A program made the position numbers and the translations under genes. From Pseudo-nitzschia pungens (lineage: Eukaryota > Bacillariophyta > Bacillariophyceae > Bacillariales > Bacillariaceae), in assembly GCA_037355855.1 (NCBI GenBank), contig CM074762.1:4898001-4962000 (forward strand): DNA of 64,000 nucleotides, given 5' to 3'. Under the pieces are notes generated by a model. It was not told where the DNA came from. It ran no database searches and worked only from the letters and a program-made list of their open reading frames with translations. Below are positions 54,895 through 64,000 of the stretch, in pieces (within the stretch, counting starts at the first letter, position 1; each line of letters begins with the position of its first letter).

Positions 54895-55658
54895 GTCCTC
54901 GTGAGTCCTCTTGGTGATTCATGAATTGATTCATGAATTGATTCATTCCATTCCATTCCATTAAATTCTTTCTCTCGGAAGCAACGGAGGTTTTGGTTGC
55001 CGACGGAACTGCAAGCGCTAACGCCTAAATGGTGTATTGTGTTGTGTTGTGTTGTGTTGTGTTCCGTTATCTTCTTGTCTGTGTGATAAAACGGCGCGGA
55101 AACGGAGCTGGTGCAATGACGACGGTATTGCTTTGGGGTACGGCATTGCTTCTTTCTTGCGATGCTTATTGCTGTTGTTCCGTACCGTTTTGATGATGAT
55201 TCGTTCACATCGATTTCTTCGTGATGGCATTCCATTGTTGGTTGCATCTCAAATTTTTAGTATTTCTGATGCGTGGAACGATGCAAAGAACCGAAGAGAA
55301 CCACGGCCTTGTTTGGGACGTGCCGTCCGTCCGTTGTGAGTGCACCTTCGACTCATCCTTCCAATGGCTTCGTATTCATTTTTGTTTTCGTTTTCAGTTT
55401 TGGTTTGGTTTGCTTCGGTTTGTTTCGTTCGGTTCGAACGGGACAGCCACTCGCTTGGCAAGACGTTGTGGATCTCGATGGATGGACGCCTCGCTCGAAG
55501 AACACGCGAGCGGTGGAAGGTTGGGACGGGAAGCGACGGGACGGAATGGCCAATCGGATGCAATCCATTTTGATCCATCCAATCCAATTTGATCCAATTG
55601 ATCCATCCATCCATCCAACCATTCATCCATCCATCGCTTACCCCGGCAGCGACAACCC
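54895..55658. other. Host intergenic region
   Basis: Contains GTGAGTCCTC and ATTGATTCATGA repeats (54880-54945), a GTGTT repeat (55036-55062), and ATCCATCC repeats near 55560-55640. A 100-codon ORF at 55037-55339 has hydrophobic stretches but no recognised feature. Confidence 0.5.
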
Positions 55659-57014
55659 TCACGGCAGCGACACCCGATAGATCGCGGCCGTCGTCCCCGT
55701 CCTCGTGGCAACGGTTCCGAATCCGTATCCGTATCCGTTTCCGGTTTCGTCTCTGTCCGCAAAATCGGCCGTGGTGAGGGGGACCACCGAGCAAAAGGGA
55801 CGCCGGCAGCACGGACACTCGGGCTTGGCGTTGTTCTTCTTGGCGAGCCATTCCAGGATGCAATCGGTGTGAAAGGCGTGGGGACATCCGCCATCGCCAT
55901 CGCCATCGCCATCGCCATCACCGGGGGATGACGAGTCTTGTTCCGGGTGCTGGTCGTTGCTGTTCCTTTCGCTTTGCTTGCCGGAAGCCTTTGAGCTGGG
56001 GCGGTAGGTGACCCTATCGCCCACTGCGTACGAGCAGAGGCAAATGGCACAGGTCGAGGGAACGCTTCGGCCGGTGGGCAACCGGAGCTCGGTGTTGTTT
56101 TCGTTTTCGTTTTCGTTGTGGTGTTCCTTATTGCACTCGTTGTCGACATCGTTGTCGAAATCGTTCTCGCTCTTGTTCTCGTTCTCGACAGTGCTCTCTA
56201 CACCGACATCCTCATGGTTATCGGGGCTGCCCTGTTCGACGTCACTCTCGGCATCCGCGTCCCGGGATTTTTCGGCCACATCGGTGCCCTTACCCCAGGA
56301 ATCCGATTCCGGATCGAGGCCCCCTCTGTTGTGGTCCTTGTTGCTGTTGCTGTTGCTGTTTCTGTTGCTGCTGCAAACCACATCGGCCTCCCGGACCACA
56401 AAGGTCGCATCCTCCGTCGCGGTCACGAGCCGGTCGGTTCGTTCGCGCAACGCAGAAGGGCTGTCCAGGCTCCGCAGCGCCAGGACCTGGTTCCGGTCGG
56501 CAACGCCGAGGCCCCCCGGACCTCCGTACAGGGTCCAGATCACCACGTTTTGGCCCCGGCCGAGTTCTAGTTCGAGTCCAGCCGGGCGTTCGGCATCGAT
56601 GCCCGAGCCAAAGTCCGAGGAGTTTGCGGATCGCGATTGTTGTTGTTGTTGGTAGTTGTTGCCATTTCCGCTTCCGCTTCCGTTTCCATTGCTGCTGCTT
56701 CCATTGCTGCTGCTTCCATTGCTGCGCTGCCAGAAATAATTGTCGAGGTACCGCTGCTGCTGCACATAGATCTCCCGCTCCAAACGCCTCCGCCGTCGGT
56801 AGGCGCAGCAGGTAGGAATGATGCAGCACGCAATCATCGCCAGGTACCACAGCACAAAGGCGACGAATTCGTAGGCGGTGTTGTCCGTGATCTTGTCGGA
56901 GTCGCTGCTGCTGTCGGTGGCGACGTTTTGGTGGATGTTGCCGTTGCCGTTGCCGTTGCTGTTGGCGAGCAGACGCTCCGCGAGAATTCCGGCCGCGAGT
57001 TCCGGGAATGCCAT
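55659..57014 (-). CDS. Membrane-anchored RING-H2 protein, probable E3 ubiquitin ligase
   Basis: 451 aa. One membrane segment near the N-terminus (about 48-70, FVAFVLWYLAMIACCIIPTC), followed by RRRRR, which suggests the long C-terminal part faces the cytosol. Asn/Ser/Gly and Gln repeats and a long acidic Asn/Glu region (about 240-310) follow. The RING-H2 starts with CAICLCSY (about 321) and ends with CPHAFHTDCILEWL and CPCCRRPF (about 405). Between the second and third ligand there is an insert of about 50 residues with an (Asp-Gly)n run, longer than usual. Role: transfer of ubiquitin to unknown membrane-associated targets. Confidence 0.82.
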   Translation of the reverse strand: MAFPELAAGILAERLLANSNGNGNGNIHQNVATDSSSDSDKITDNTAYEFVAFVLWYLAMIACCIIPTCCAYRRRRRLEREIYVQQQRYLDNYFWQRSNGSSSNGSSSNGNGSGSGNGNNYQQQQQSRSANSSDFGSGIDAERPAGLELELGRGQNVVIWTLYGGPGGLGVADRNQVLALRSLDSPSALRERTDRLVTATEDATFVVREADVVCSSNRNSNSNSNKDHNRGGLDPESDSWGKGTDVAEKSRDADAESDVEQGSPDNHEDVGVESTVENENKSENDFDNDVDNECNKEHHNENENENNTELRLPTGRSVPSTCAICLCSYAVGDRVTYRPSSKASGKQSERNSNDQHPEQDSSSPGDGDGDGDGDGGCPHAFHTDCILEWLAKKNNAKPECPCCRRPFCSVVPLTTADFADRDETGNGYGYGFGTVATRTGTTAAIYRVSLP

Positions 57015-57516
57015 GGTCGGTCGGTCGGTCGGTGGAAGGATTTGGATTTTGATTTGGATTTTGATTTTGCTTGGGATTTCGACTGTGATTGCGTTGGACG
57101 ATTTGCTTGGAGTCGATCCAATAATAGTAATGTGTAGAATAATGCCGTATGTAAGATATCTCTTATTGTTATTACGAAGTAACCTTACAGGTAAGGTACA
57201 GCACTTCGTATTTCTTCATGTGAACACCCGACGATAAGAAGTGGGGTTGTTGTTCGTACCGGTAAGGTTTAGTCGTACTTGTACCGGTAAGTTACAGTAA
57301 GGCTACGCAAAATCTTACAGTAAGTTAAAGAAAAGAACAGATTGTTTTTTGAGATTGAGAGAGATTGATGATGATTCATTCATTCCTTCAGATTTTTTGA
57401 TGTCGGTGTTGCGATAACCTTAATGCTTTACGGTACGGTAAGGTTAACCTTAAACCTTAGCTTCAAAATTAGGTTTCACACGCGTGGCTCGAGCAATTCG
57501 AAGGTTATTTATTTTT
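57015..57516. other. Host intergenic region up to the Tc1-like element
   Basis: TCGG and TTTTGATTTGGA repeats near the RING gene start, then the host spacer motif TACGAAGTAACCTTACAG at 57173-57190 with further GTAAGGTTA words to 57450. Confidence 0.6.
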
Positions 57517-57518
57517 TA

Positions 57519-57576
57519 CTACGGAATTCTTATCAGGTGTCCCCCCCGGGGGTTTTACATTGTAAACTCGAGAAGT
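57519..57576 (+). repeat. Left terminal inverted repeat of the Tc1-like element
   Basis: 58 bp, including a run of 7 C and 5 G. After it the left arm has about 50 extra bases relative to the right arm before homology resumes at AATTTACTGTAG (57629). Confidence 0.93.
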
Positions 57577-57699
57577 TAATGGCTGCGCGCCCTTCCCCGG
57601 AAATATTCTCTAGTACTCAATTTGAACGGAATTTACTGTAGCAATGCTGCAAATCGTTTTCTCGCTCTGTTTTGACACCCCCTTCCGAAAACTGATTTT

Positions 57700-57918
57700 T
57701 TCATTCTTTTGACAACACCTTCTTGTTTCGACCGGGACCATGGTGATTGCCCAAATCCTGTTGCAACACACCTGTTGAACCCAATTTCCTTGTCCAGAGC
57801 AACCCTTGCATCGAGAGTGTGTTTGAGCCCTTTTTTCCCGTGAAAATCGACCTCCACAGCAAAAATACCCCCTCCTTCTTTTTCCGACCGACAACGACGA
57901 GAATTCGACAATTCCACC
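57700..57918 (+). promoter_or_regulatory. Mirrored leader of the Cys-rich gene
   Basis: About 220 bp similar to the leader of the transposase gene (61742-61970, minus strand). Shared blocks: GACCATGGTGATTGCCCAAA, TTGTCCAGAGCAACCCTTGC, ATCGAGAGTG and GACCGACAACGACGA. Both end in CGACAATTC(C/G)ACCATGG, containing the start codon. It probably serves as promoter and 5' UTR. Confidence 0.75.
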
Positions 57919-59844
57919 ATGGCCAACGTCAATCAGAATTCTGAGACTTTCCAGCAAGAGATCGAGCGCCAACTGAATCACACCACTGAAGTGGACGAAA
58001 AGTTTCTGAAACTTGCAGTCAAGAAGATTGCCAACAGAAAAACAATGGTCGGAAACAAAGTAGAGAAATTGGAGAAAATCAAGAAGGTTGGTGACGCTGC
58101 CGTGATTGGATTCATGAGAAACAACAACAAGAAGAGAATGGCAGATGATGTCAAACTACTTACTACGTTGCCCCTATTGCACAGAGCTAAGACTCCTGTA
58201 CTGGATATTTCTGTGGTAATTTTCTACCTTGCGGAAATCCTACATTCCTTCGCCAGACAATTCCTACTGCAAAGATCACTTCGCGATCTGATAGATCCCT
58301 TTACAACGTGCTACGAGGCTGTCACAAGTGAGGTCCGGGAGGATATTGAAGCGAATAACAAGAACAACCTTGTCAAACTACCTCCACACGAAATCACTCG
58401 TCGTTTCTTGGAGGGGGGAGCAAAACTTCCAGATGATGAAATCCTTTGGTCGTGCCCATTTTGCTCTCATTCCTATGTGGATGAACCTGCAGGGAACGCA
58501 GTGATTCATGCCAAGAACAAGGCTGCGGCAGCAGATTATGATACGAAGATGCGTGAGTTCAAGAGTAATGGCGGGCGCTACACAAATGCCGAAGGGGAAA
58601 CAAGCACTCGCGCTCCACCCAAAGCAAAAATTCGACACGAAGTCCTTCAGTGCCATTGCCATCAGATCACTTGTATGGACGCTGCTGGGAACGGATCTTG
58701 TAGGGATTGCAACGCGAATGGTGCGGAACTGGATAGCAATAACAAGTGCAAGTGCCCCGTCTGTTCTTGTACTTGCAGTTTCGCGTACAAAAAATGCGCT
58801 GTAAACATCATTTCCCTCAACAAGGGAGAAGAGAAGATTGCTGACAAGGAAAACATCGACACTGACAACGCTGGGGCTGGTAAAGCAATCGGATCCATCT
58901 TTGCAATGTCTGCTCTAGAGGCTCACAATGCCCAGTTAGGTGCAGTTGCCTTGCGAAATGGTCACACAGACGGAAGTGATGAGGCATTTCGCGAGAGAAT
59001 GTATTTCCAAGGCGCAGGCCGAAGCTTGATGAAGGATCCTACTGTCGACTTGTCATCTCTGCGCAATTATGCGGGGACTGCTGTCAATATTCGCCTTCCA
59101 AATGGAGCTGTTTATGACACGCGACTCCTTGGCAAAGAAAATGGAGGATTCAGGGCAAGAAACAATCGTCTGGAGGAGATGGGGCCTCCAGCGCCAAGAA
59201 ATGCCACGTTGGCTGCAACAATCAGTCCAATCCCACCAGCGACAGCGACAGCGATTCTGGCAACTCCACCGGCAAAGCTGCCAACTCTTGGTCCGTTCGA
59301 TCCATCCAGCGAGATGAAAAAGCCACCCCCCAAGAAATCGCAGCATAAAATTCCGATCTCCGCAACCATGAAGACATTTCTTTCTGTCAACGCTGCGGTG
59401 AATGGAACTGTAAAGATGCCATCTGTAGCGTCGCAAGCAGAGGTGGATCGTGTCATGGTAGCAAAAGGACAGGAGATAATCGATGTGCCTGATGATGAAG
59501 ACTTGTCAGTTGTATCAGTCACGTCGTTCAAACACCAGAAGACAGATGATACTCCTGCCACGGCCATGGTGAATGAAACGATCAATAGTGTTGTTGAGTG
59601 CGCTTACAATCCAATCATCGATGTTGATGTTGATTCTCCGGCGTCTCCTGACTCTGCCTTGGGTAGGGACGTTGCTCACATTATTGATCTCCCCTTCAAG
59701 AACGTGAGAAAAATTGCTCGCGGGATCCTCAAACGAAACAAGGACGCAGGTCCCGAAGACCTAAAGAGATTGTTGGACCAAGCATACCCGTTCCCATCTT
59801 CTATCAAGAGGAAGAAGAAGAAGGCAAAGAAGGGAGGGAACTGA
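57919..59844 (+). CDS. Cys-rich accessory protein of the Tc1-like element
   Basis: 641 aa; function not recognised. The start is fixed by the leader homology with the transposase gene. N-terminal helical part (residues 1-75, Lys/Glu-rich), then a hydrophobic stretch around LDISVVIFYLAEILHSFARQ (about 95-115). A Cys/His-rich section (about 178-305) has WSCPFCSHSYVDE, LQCHCHQITC, SCRDC and CKCPVCSCTC, probably binding several zinc ions. Then comes a Pro/Ala-rich linker and a Lys-rich end (SIKRKKKKAKKGG) that may be a nuclear signal. Tc1-like elements normally carry only a transposase, so this gene is a passenger or helper. It converges on the transposase gene. Confidence 0.8.
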   Translation: MANVNQNSETFQQEIERQLNHTTEVDEKFLKLAVKKIANRKTMVGNKVEKLEKIKKVGDAAVIGFMRNNNKKRMADDVKLLTTLPLLHRAKTPVLDISVVIFYLAEILHSFARQFLLQRSLRDLIDPFTTCYEAVTSEVREDIEANNKNNLVKLPPHEITRRFLEGGAKLPDDEILWSCPFCSHSYVDEPAGNAVIHAKNKAAAADYDTKMREFKSNGGRYTNAEGETSTRAPPKAKIRHEVLQCHCHQITCMDAAGNGSCRDCNANGAELDSNNKCKCPVCSCTCSFAYKKCAVNIISLNKGEEKIADKENIDTDNAGAGKAIGSIFAMSALEAHNAQLGAVALRNGHTDGSDEAFRERMYFQGAGRSLMKDPTVDLSSLRNYAGTAVNIRLPNGAVYDTRLLGKENGGFRARNNRLEEMGPPAPRNATLAATISPIPPATATAILATPPAKLPTLGPFDPSSEMKKPPPKKSQHKIPISATMKTFLSVNAAVNGTVKMPSVASQAEVDRVMVAKGQEIIDVPDDEDLSVVSVTSFKHQKTDDTPATAMVNETINSVVECAYNPIIDVDVDSPASPDSALGRDVAHIIDLPFKNVRKIARGILKRNKDAGPEDLKRLLDQAYPFPSSIKRKKKKAKKGGN

Positions 59845-60641
59845 ATGTCCCCACCCTCTGTATATTGTTGTGTCTCCACCATTGTCAATCGATTGTCGGG
59901 TCTCCACCATTGTCGATTGTTGTCGCGTCTCCACCGTTGTCAATCGATTGTCGCGTCTCCACCATTGTCGATTGTCGAGTTCCCACCATTGTCAATCGAT
60001 TGTCGCGTCTCCACCATTGTCGATTGTCGATTTGGTTGTATTTCTTAGTGGTTGTTTAGATTTCGCTTTTGCAGAGTTGCAAAAATAGAAATAATAAATT
60101 AGTGTTGCTCCAGTTTGTTCCACCAGTTTGCTCCAGTTTCTTATTAATTTGTAATAGGTTTTCGATTGTATACTAATATCGCCACCGGCAGTGTCACTCC
60201 CGTGTCACTCCCACAGCTAAGTATCGAACACTTGTGGGAATTGATTATATTCATCTCTATTGGTGGATATCGAACATAGGTACAATAGAAAACCTTGGAC
60301 GTCCAGATGGTGGGATTGAAGTCGACCGGCGCCGCAAACTATAGAAGAACTGATGGGATTGAAGACCGACGTGCTTGTAATCTGATAGGTTAGAGTTGTC
60401 TTTAGTTACTATTTATTTACAGGGGTGGATATCGAACATATGTTACATGAAAACCGGAACACCAAAACGCGAATCGATACCACCAAAGCGCTCAGCAACT
60501 CTAATTCATTATTTCTATTTTTTCAACATGCAAAAGCAGCTACCACTGAACAACCACTAAGGGATCTAACCAAAATCGAAATCGACAATGGCGGAGACGC
60601 TGGAGACGCGACAATCTTCTGGTGGAGACACAACAATACAC
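59845..60641. repeat. Spacer between the two Tc1-like genes
   Basis: 59868-60032 is a tandem array of TCTCCACCATTGTCGATTGTCG and TCAATCGATTGTCGCG units. A single inverted relative (GACAATGG-CGGAGACGC-TGGAGACGCGACAATC) lies at 60582-60615 near the end of the transposase gene. A CAGTTTG(C/T)TCCA repeat sits at 60110-60140. No gene. Confidence 0.75.
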
Positions 60642-61739
60642 TCAGTTCGTATATCCGACGTTCGCAAAGTAGTTTACGAACTCGGGGATTCCCCGTATAA
60701 TTGCATACAACTGCTGGCTCAGTTCAGCTGGGTTGGAGATATCGTACATCTTGTAGCTCAACGCCATCTCAATGGTATTGAATACATACTCAATGGGTCC
60801 ATCCACCGGATAATAAGGGGCACGAAACACGAATCGGTGCCCCGCCGCTAGAATTGCACCTAGCGTCAGTGGATTGTGGTGAGCCAGCAAATTGTCCATG
60901 ATAAAGCACTTCCTATTCCCTGGGGTCCCTTGCGGTAGTGTTTCGAGGATGCTCTCGATAAACGCAGCAAAAGAGATAGCATCCGTCCCTGTTGTATCAA
61001 ATCTACTAACCCAGCGGCGTCCCTCGGGATCCCCGCTGATTGCCATCTTGAGAGTATGATTTACACCATGCCCATAGTTCCCTCGCTGGCGGACTCGCCC
61101 GCAAATTGATGCTTTCCCCATTCGTCGGTTGGCATTCTCCAGCTTGATTCCTGCTTCATCCACATCAATCATATCGTCCCTACGAATGTCGGCAATTCCA
61201 TTTGGATAATTCATGGTCCAATACCTGTGTCTTTTATACCGATTGCGGAAAGTGAAGGCTTGATTCGCTGTTGTAGACCCCTTCTTTCTGTTGATCCCTA
61301 GGGAATTTTCAGCGTCAGTGATATCCTTGAGAGAATAGACACGAGGGACAGGTAAGTATCTGCTGTAGGATCTCCAGAGAAACGCGATACACTCATACCT
61401 CGTTGCCTTTGGATAGATCTTTCTGTATACTGCGAGCAAGAAAATAGGATATCCAGTGATTGCTTCCTTCATCTTGTTACCAGTGTGTCTCATTCGTACG
61501 TTCCTACCCAGCATCTGAATCCTTTGGTTGTATCTCCTCGCAGTCCGCGAAGAAGGAAGAGTATTGATCAGGTCAATTTGGCGCCCAATCTGAGCATATC
61601 TCACTACTGTGTGTCTTCTCATGTCCTCTGAATACCCATTCCCTCCAATTCTGGGATCAGGGATATTTTCTGGTCCAAATCGTGGTGTTTGCAGAGCAGG
61701 CCGGACCTTGTTGCTCTTCAGGGGATTGCCATTCACCAT
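60642..61739 (-). CDS. IS630/Tc1/mariner-type DD34E transposase
   Basis: 365 aa, a usual length for the family. Expected to bind the 58-bp ends and move the element by cut and paste into TA. The catalytic triad is visible: MIDVDEAGI (about residue 193), CFIMDNLLAHH (about 289) and PVDGPIEYVF (about 324), with exactly 34 residues between the second Asp and the Glu. The N-terminal 100 residues (GYSEDMRRHTVVRYAQIGRQ and on) should hold the helix-turn-helix DNA-binding part. The start ATG at 61739 matches that of the convergent gene through the mirrored leader. The first 61 codons recur unchanged at 15828-16010. Confidence 0.93.
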   Translation of the reverse strand: MVNGNPLKSNKVRPALQTPRFGPENIPDPRIGGNGYSEDMRRHTVVRYAQIGRQIDLINTLPSSRTARRYNQRIQMLGRNVRMRHTGNKMKEAITGYPIFLLAVYRKIYPKATRYECIAFLWRSYSRYLPVPRVYSLKDITDAENSLGINRKKGSTTANQAFTFRNRYKRHRYWTMNYPNGIADIRRDDMIDVDEAGIKLENANRRMGKASICGRVRQRGNYGHGVNHTLKMAISGDPEGRRWVSRFDTTGTDAISFAAFIESILETLPQGTPGNRKCFIMDNLLAHHNPLTLGAILAAGHRFVFRAPYYPVDGPIEYVFNTIEMALSYKMYDISNPAELSQQLYAIIRGIPEFVNYFANVGYTN

Positions 61740-61741
61740 GG

Positions 61742-61970
61742 TCGAATTGTCGGATTGTCGGATTCTTGTCGTCGTTGTCGGTCGAAATCAGAAGCAGTTC
61801 GAAAAATGACTTTCCGAGGTCAATTTTTGAGCAGAAAAAAGGCTCAGATGCACTCTCGATGCAAGGGTTGCTCTGGACAAGCAAATCGGGTTCAAAGTAG
61901 CTGTTGCAATAGGATTTGGGCAACCACCATGGTCCGGGTCGAAATGAGAAGCAGAGGTGTGTTGGTGTCA
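61742..61970 (-). promoter_or_regulatory. Mirrored leader of the transposase gene
   Basis: Counterpart of 57700-57918. The copy at 15598-15827 in element X is nearly identical to this one. Confidence 0.75.
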
Positions 61971-62002
61971 AAAAAGAAGAAGACTAGATCCTACAGTAAA
62001 TT

Positions 62003-62060
62003 ACTTCTCGAGTTTACAATGTAAAACCCCCGGGGGGGACACCTGATAAGAATTCCGTAG
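62003..62060 (-). repeat. Right terminal inverted repeat of the Tc1-like element
   Basis: Exact complement of 57519-57576, followed by TA. Confidence 0.93.
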
Positions 62061-62062
62061 TA

Positions 62063-63125
62063 ACACAATCGAAAATCAAACTACTATCGTGATGATACAA
62101 GCACAATCAATCTGCAACTATGGATGTTGTACAGTACGAATTCGTACTGCCGCTAGTAGAGGTGCGAAACTCGTGTCAACTACTTATGACGGATTTTGTT
62201 CAGCAATAATGCTTCAATTCGTTTTGGATCTTAAAAGGCGAATTCAATAAGTATTTCTACGCCTCCGGCAACAATTTTTGACCACTTTAACACTCTACAA
62301 AATCGAGTGAGATTCATTCCATTTAATGCGCTTTTCTTGGAATCTCGCTTGATCAATGAAGATAAAAATAATGAAATTAAGAATCGTTGGAGTTGTTGTT
62401 GGAAGCGCAGTACTTCGTATTTTTTAAAAAATCTGTAAAGTAAGCGTAATTAATTAAGGTACTACTAGTACTGATTACAGCCTTTTTGGGAATAACACAA
62501 CTTCCAAGGAGCTTTTCCGACAACTTCCTTACGTACAGTATAAATAAAAAATATCCCGAATTGAAAAGCAAAATTATTTCGGATCGATTCGAGGCCCAAT
62601 GATGAGAGAAACGCAGTTGCAACTGAAAGTAATCATCATGATAAAAATAATTCCTCATTTTTGCTTTCTCGATCGCGGAACGAGAATACTTGAACGGCGA
62701 AGCCGAAAAGATCTTTCTCCCAGCTCCTCTCCAGTTGACGCCTTGCAGCCGGCGGCTTGAACGAAGGAGCAATATATCTTTCTCGGAATTACAGATCAGA
62801 GGGAGAAGAACATGATGCACTTTACCATGATCCATCTTATTGGTAGAGAAGACACCAATCTACGTTCCGTTCGTGACACCTGTAGGACACATCATTCTTC
62901 GCTATTGGATATTCGGAACCGGAGCACCCTCTTCAACCTTGGATTTGAGATCTTTCTTTTCCTCTCTCTTCCTTTCGTCTTTTCAACTCGACAGTTGTAT
63001 TTCCGACCAACGCAATATTGATTCTCATAAAACATTTGTTGGGACTTTCCAAAGGCTCCAAAATCAGAAAGAATTTCAATACTTTTTACAAATTCAAACA
63101 GCGTATCAAAGAATCACCATTCAAC
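62063..63125. other. Host intergenic region
   Basis: No convincing gene. An AATTAATTAAGGTACTACTAGTACT stretch at 62448-62473 is related to the host spacer words. The promoter of the next gene should lie in the last few hundred bases; no TATA-like box stands out. Confidence 0.5.
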
Positions 63126-64000
63126 ATGATCGGTCTCAAGACTTGGCTTACACTTGCAGCTGCATCGTACTCCACTGCTTTTGTTCCTACCTCCCTCCGC
63201 GACACTCGCTCTCTTCCTCCTCTGGCTGTGTCTCTCAATCCTCTCAATGTTTTTAAGCGAGTCGAAAAGAAACTCGAAAAGACGGAAGATTGGGTAAAGG
63301 ATTCCATCAAACGTGTTCTACCTTCCATCGGTTCTTCTCATCCTGAAGTCTTCTCCGGTGTACATCTTCCCAAGGGCTGCATTCCCCCACCCGTTGAGGA
63401 CAAGGCTAGCTCGAAGAGAGTAGAAGAGTTCGGGCTACATGCTCTTCCCAAGGTTCTCGGATTAATCGGAAAGCCAAAATCGGATGGTCTTGAACCTCTG
63501 CAAAAAGTTTACATCGATGTGACGCTGTCAGATTACACTAAACCCGAGAAAACCTTCTACCAGTATTTCGGAGAAAACGGCCAAAACTCCAAGATTCTCG
63601 CGACTCTTCTCAAGGTTGATACCTTCTTTGCATCTGCTTTGACCAAGAGCAAGGACGGATTCGAGCTCAGATCCTTTGACCCCGAAGATCCAGGATGCAC
63701 CAATAATCCTTCGTTGTATCGTCAAATCGTAAGCTCTCTCGAGGGCTGTGGACGCCGCGTCAACTTCTTCTTCGACGAAAAAATGGAAGTCACGGGGTAC
63801 GAGGTGTTCGACGAAGTAAAGGGAAAGTTAATCCCTTATGGCGAGGCGGAAATCGAATACTTCGCGGGTGCGGCTCTGTACAACACGTTATTCTACGCTT
63901 CGTCCGTTCACGCAACGATCCACATCCTTCACTACCTCATGACCTCAGCCTTCCAATTCGTGTCGGAAGACTTTGAACCCATGCACGAATGGGCAAAGTA
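63126..64000 (+). CDS. Unrecognised protein with plastid-type presequence, 3' end outside window
   Basis: Open from ATG 63126 to the window end (291 codons and two bases), no intron apparent. A signal peptide (MIGLKTWLTLAAASYS) ends at STAF-VP, close to the ASAFAP motif of diatom plastid proteins. Residues 40-65 are a Lys/Glu helix (VFKRVEKKLEKTEDWVKD). Then GVHLPKGCIPPP, a pair of blocks LQKVYIDVTLSD and SKILATLLKVDTF, and a His-rich helix-like segment VHATIHILHYLM (about 262-273) near the edge, which could bind metal or haem. No family assigned. Codon usage and GC content resemble the other host genes rather than the transposons. Confidence 0.75.
   Translation, partial: MIGLKTWLTLAAASYSTAFVPTSLRDTRSLPPLAVSLNPLNVFKRVEKKLEKTEDWVKDSIKRVLPSIGSSHPEVFSGVHLPKGCIPPPVEDKASSKRVEEFGLHALPKVLGLIGKPKSDGLEPLQKVYIDVTLSDYTKPEKTFYQYFGENGQNSKILATLLKVDTFFASALTKSKDGFELRSFDPEDPGCTNNPSLYRQIVSSLEGCGRRVNFFFDEKMEVTGYEVFDEVKGKLIPYGEAEIEYFAGAALYNTLFYASSVHATIHILHYLMTSAFQFVSEDFEPMHEWAK

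Larger units (their letters stand above)
57519..62060. mobile_element. Tc1/mariner-like element with two convergent genes
   Basis: 4,542 bp with perfect 58-bp terminal inverted repeats (57519-57576 and 62003-62060, starting CTACGGAATTCTTATCAG), flanked by TA on both sides (57517-57518, 62061-62062), the duplication typical of the IS630/Tc1/mariner superfamily. It carries a Cys-rich gene (57919-59844, +) and a DD34E transposase (61739-60642, -). Inside the repeats the leaders of the two genes are also mirrored up to the start codons. With identical ends and an open transposase it looks recent and possibly active. A fragment of a sister copy lies in element X. Confidence 0.93.

Noticed and set aside
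55249..56149. ORFs of 212 and 251 codons overlapping the RING gene
   Set aside because: Other-frame readings of the RING gene and its spacer without recognisable features.
1..64000. tRNA or rRNA genes
   Set aside because: No cloverleaf with a conserved A/B box and no rRNA-like stretch was recognised by eye; a scan with tRNAscan-SE or Infernal would settle it.

Overview
The window is nuclear DNA from a eukaryotic alga, most probably a pennate diatom. Signs of this are plastid presequences with an SAF/TAF cleavage motif (FAD enzyme at 51131-54190 and the partial gene at 63126-64000), BspA-like 25-residue repeats, short GT-AG introns and Asp/Glu/Asn-rich inserts in proteins. The identification is inferred from family knowledge; no search was run.

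Positions 1-36683 are a nest of large DNA transposons of one family. The five termini in view share a CGTCYGWWAACTG-type end. The one element complete between its ends, here called Y (16729-32693, 15,965 bp), carries five genes: A, a transposase of the CACTA/Plavaka/KDZ type (26640-29774); B, a roughly 640-700 aa Cys-containing protein (19769-21700); C, an acidic protein of 457 aa (23886-25259); D, a spliced coiled-coil protein (30227-31879); and E, about 202 aa (18172-18780). Y sits inside gene C of a second element, Z (window start to 35784), which has its own D-A-B-C-E set: D, A, C and E are broken, and only B (8332-10425) is intact. A third element, X (10608-16569), sits in the same gene C, 159 bp from Y. 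X has no intact gene; a satellite array fills the places where E and B would be. Z in turn sits in the 3' end of gene B of a fourth element, W, whose right arm ends at 36683. Tandem-repeat arrays fill many of the spacers between element genes.

From 36684 onward the sequence looks like ordinary host DNA. It holds: a two-exon type II membrane glycosyltransferase with an O-fucosyltransferase-like HIRHGDK motif (37995-40741, +); a two-exon, 2497-aa HSA-SNF2-SANT protein of the EP400/SWR1 type with divergent ATPase motifs (49177-41595, -); a doubtful GC-rich ORF (50166-51134); a plastid-type FAD monooxygenase with DnaJ-like CxxCxGxG motifs (54190-51131, -); a fragment of a BspA-like repeat gene; and a membrane RING-H2 protein (57014-55659, -). 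A Tc1/mariner-like (DD34E) element with 58-bp inverted repeats and TA flanks (57519-62060) follows. It carries a transposase and a convergent Cys-rich gene, and both start at the same point of a mirrored leader. The window ends inside an open, unrecognised gene with a plastid-type presequence (63126-64000).

The best candidate for an undescribed system is the five-gene, self-nesting transposon family at 1-36683. All boundaries and homologies were read by eye from the sequence and paralogue comparison within the window.
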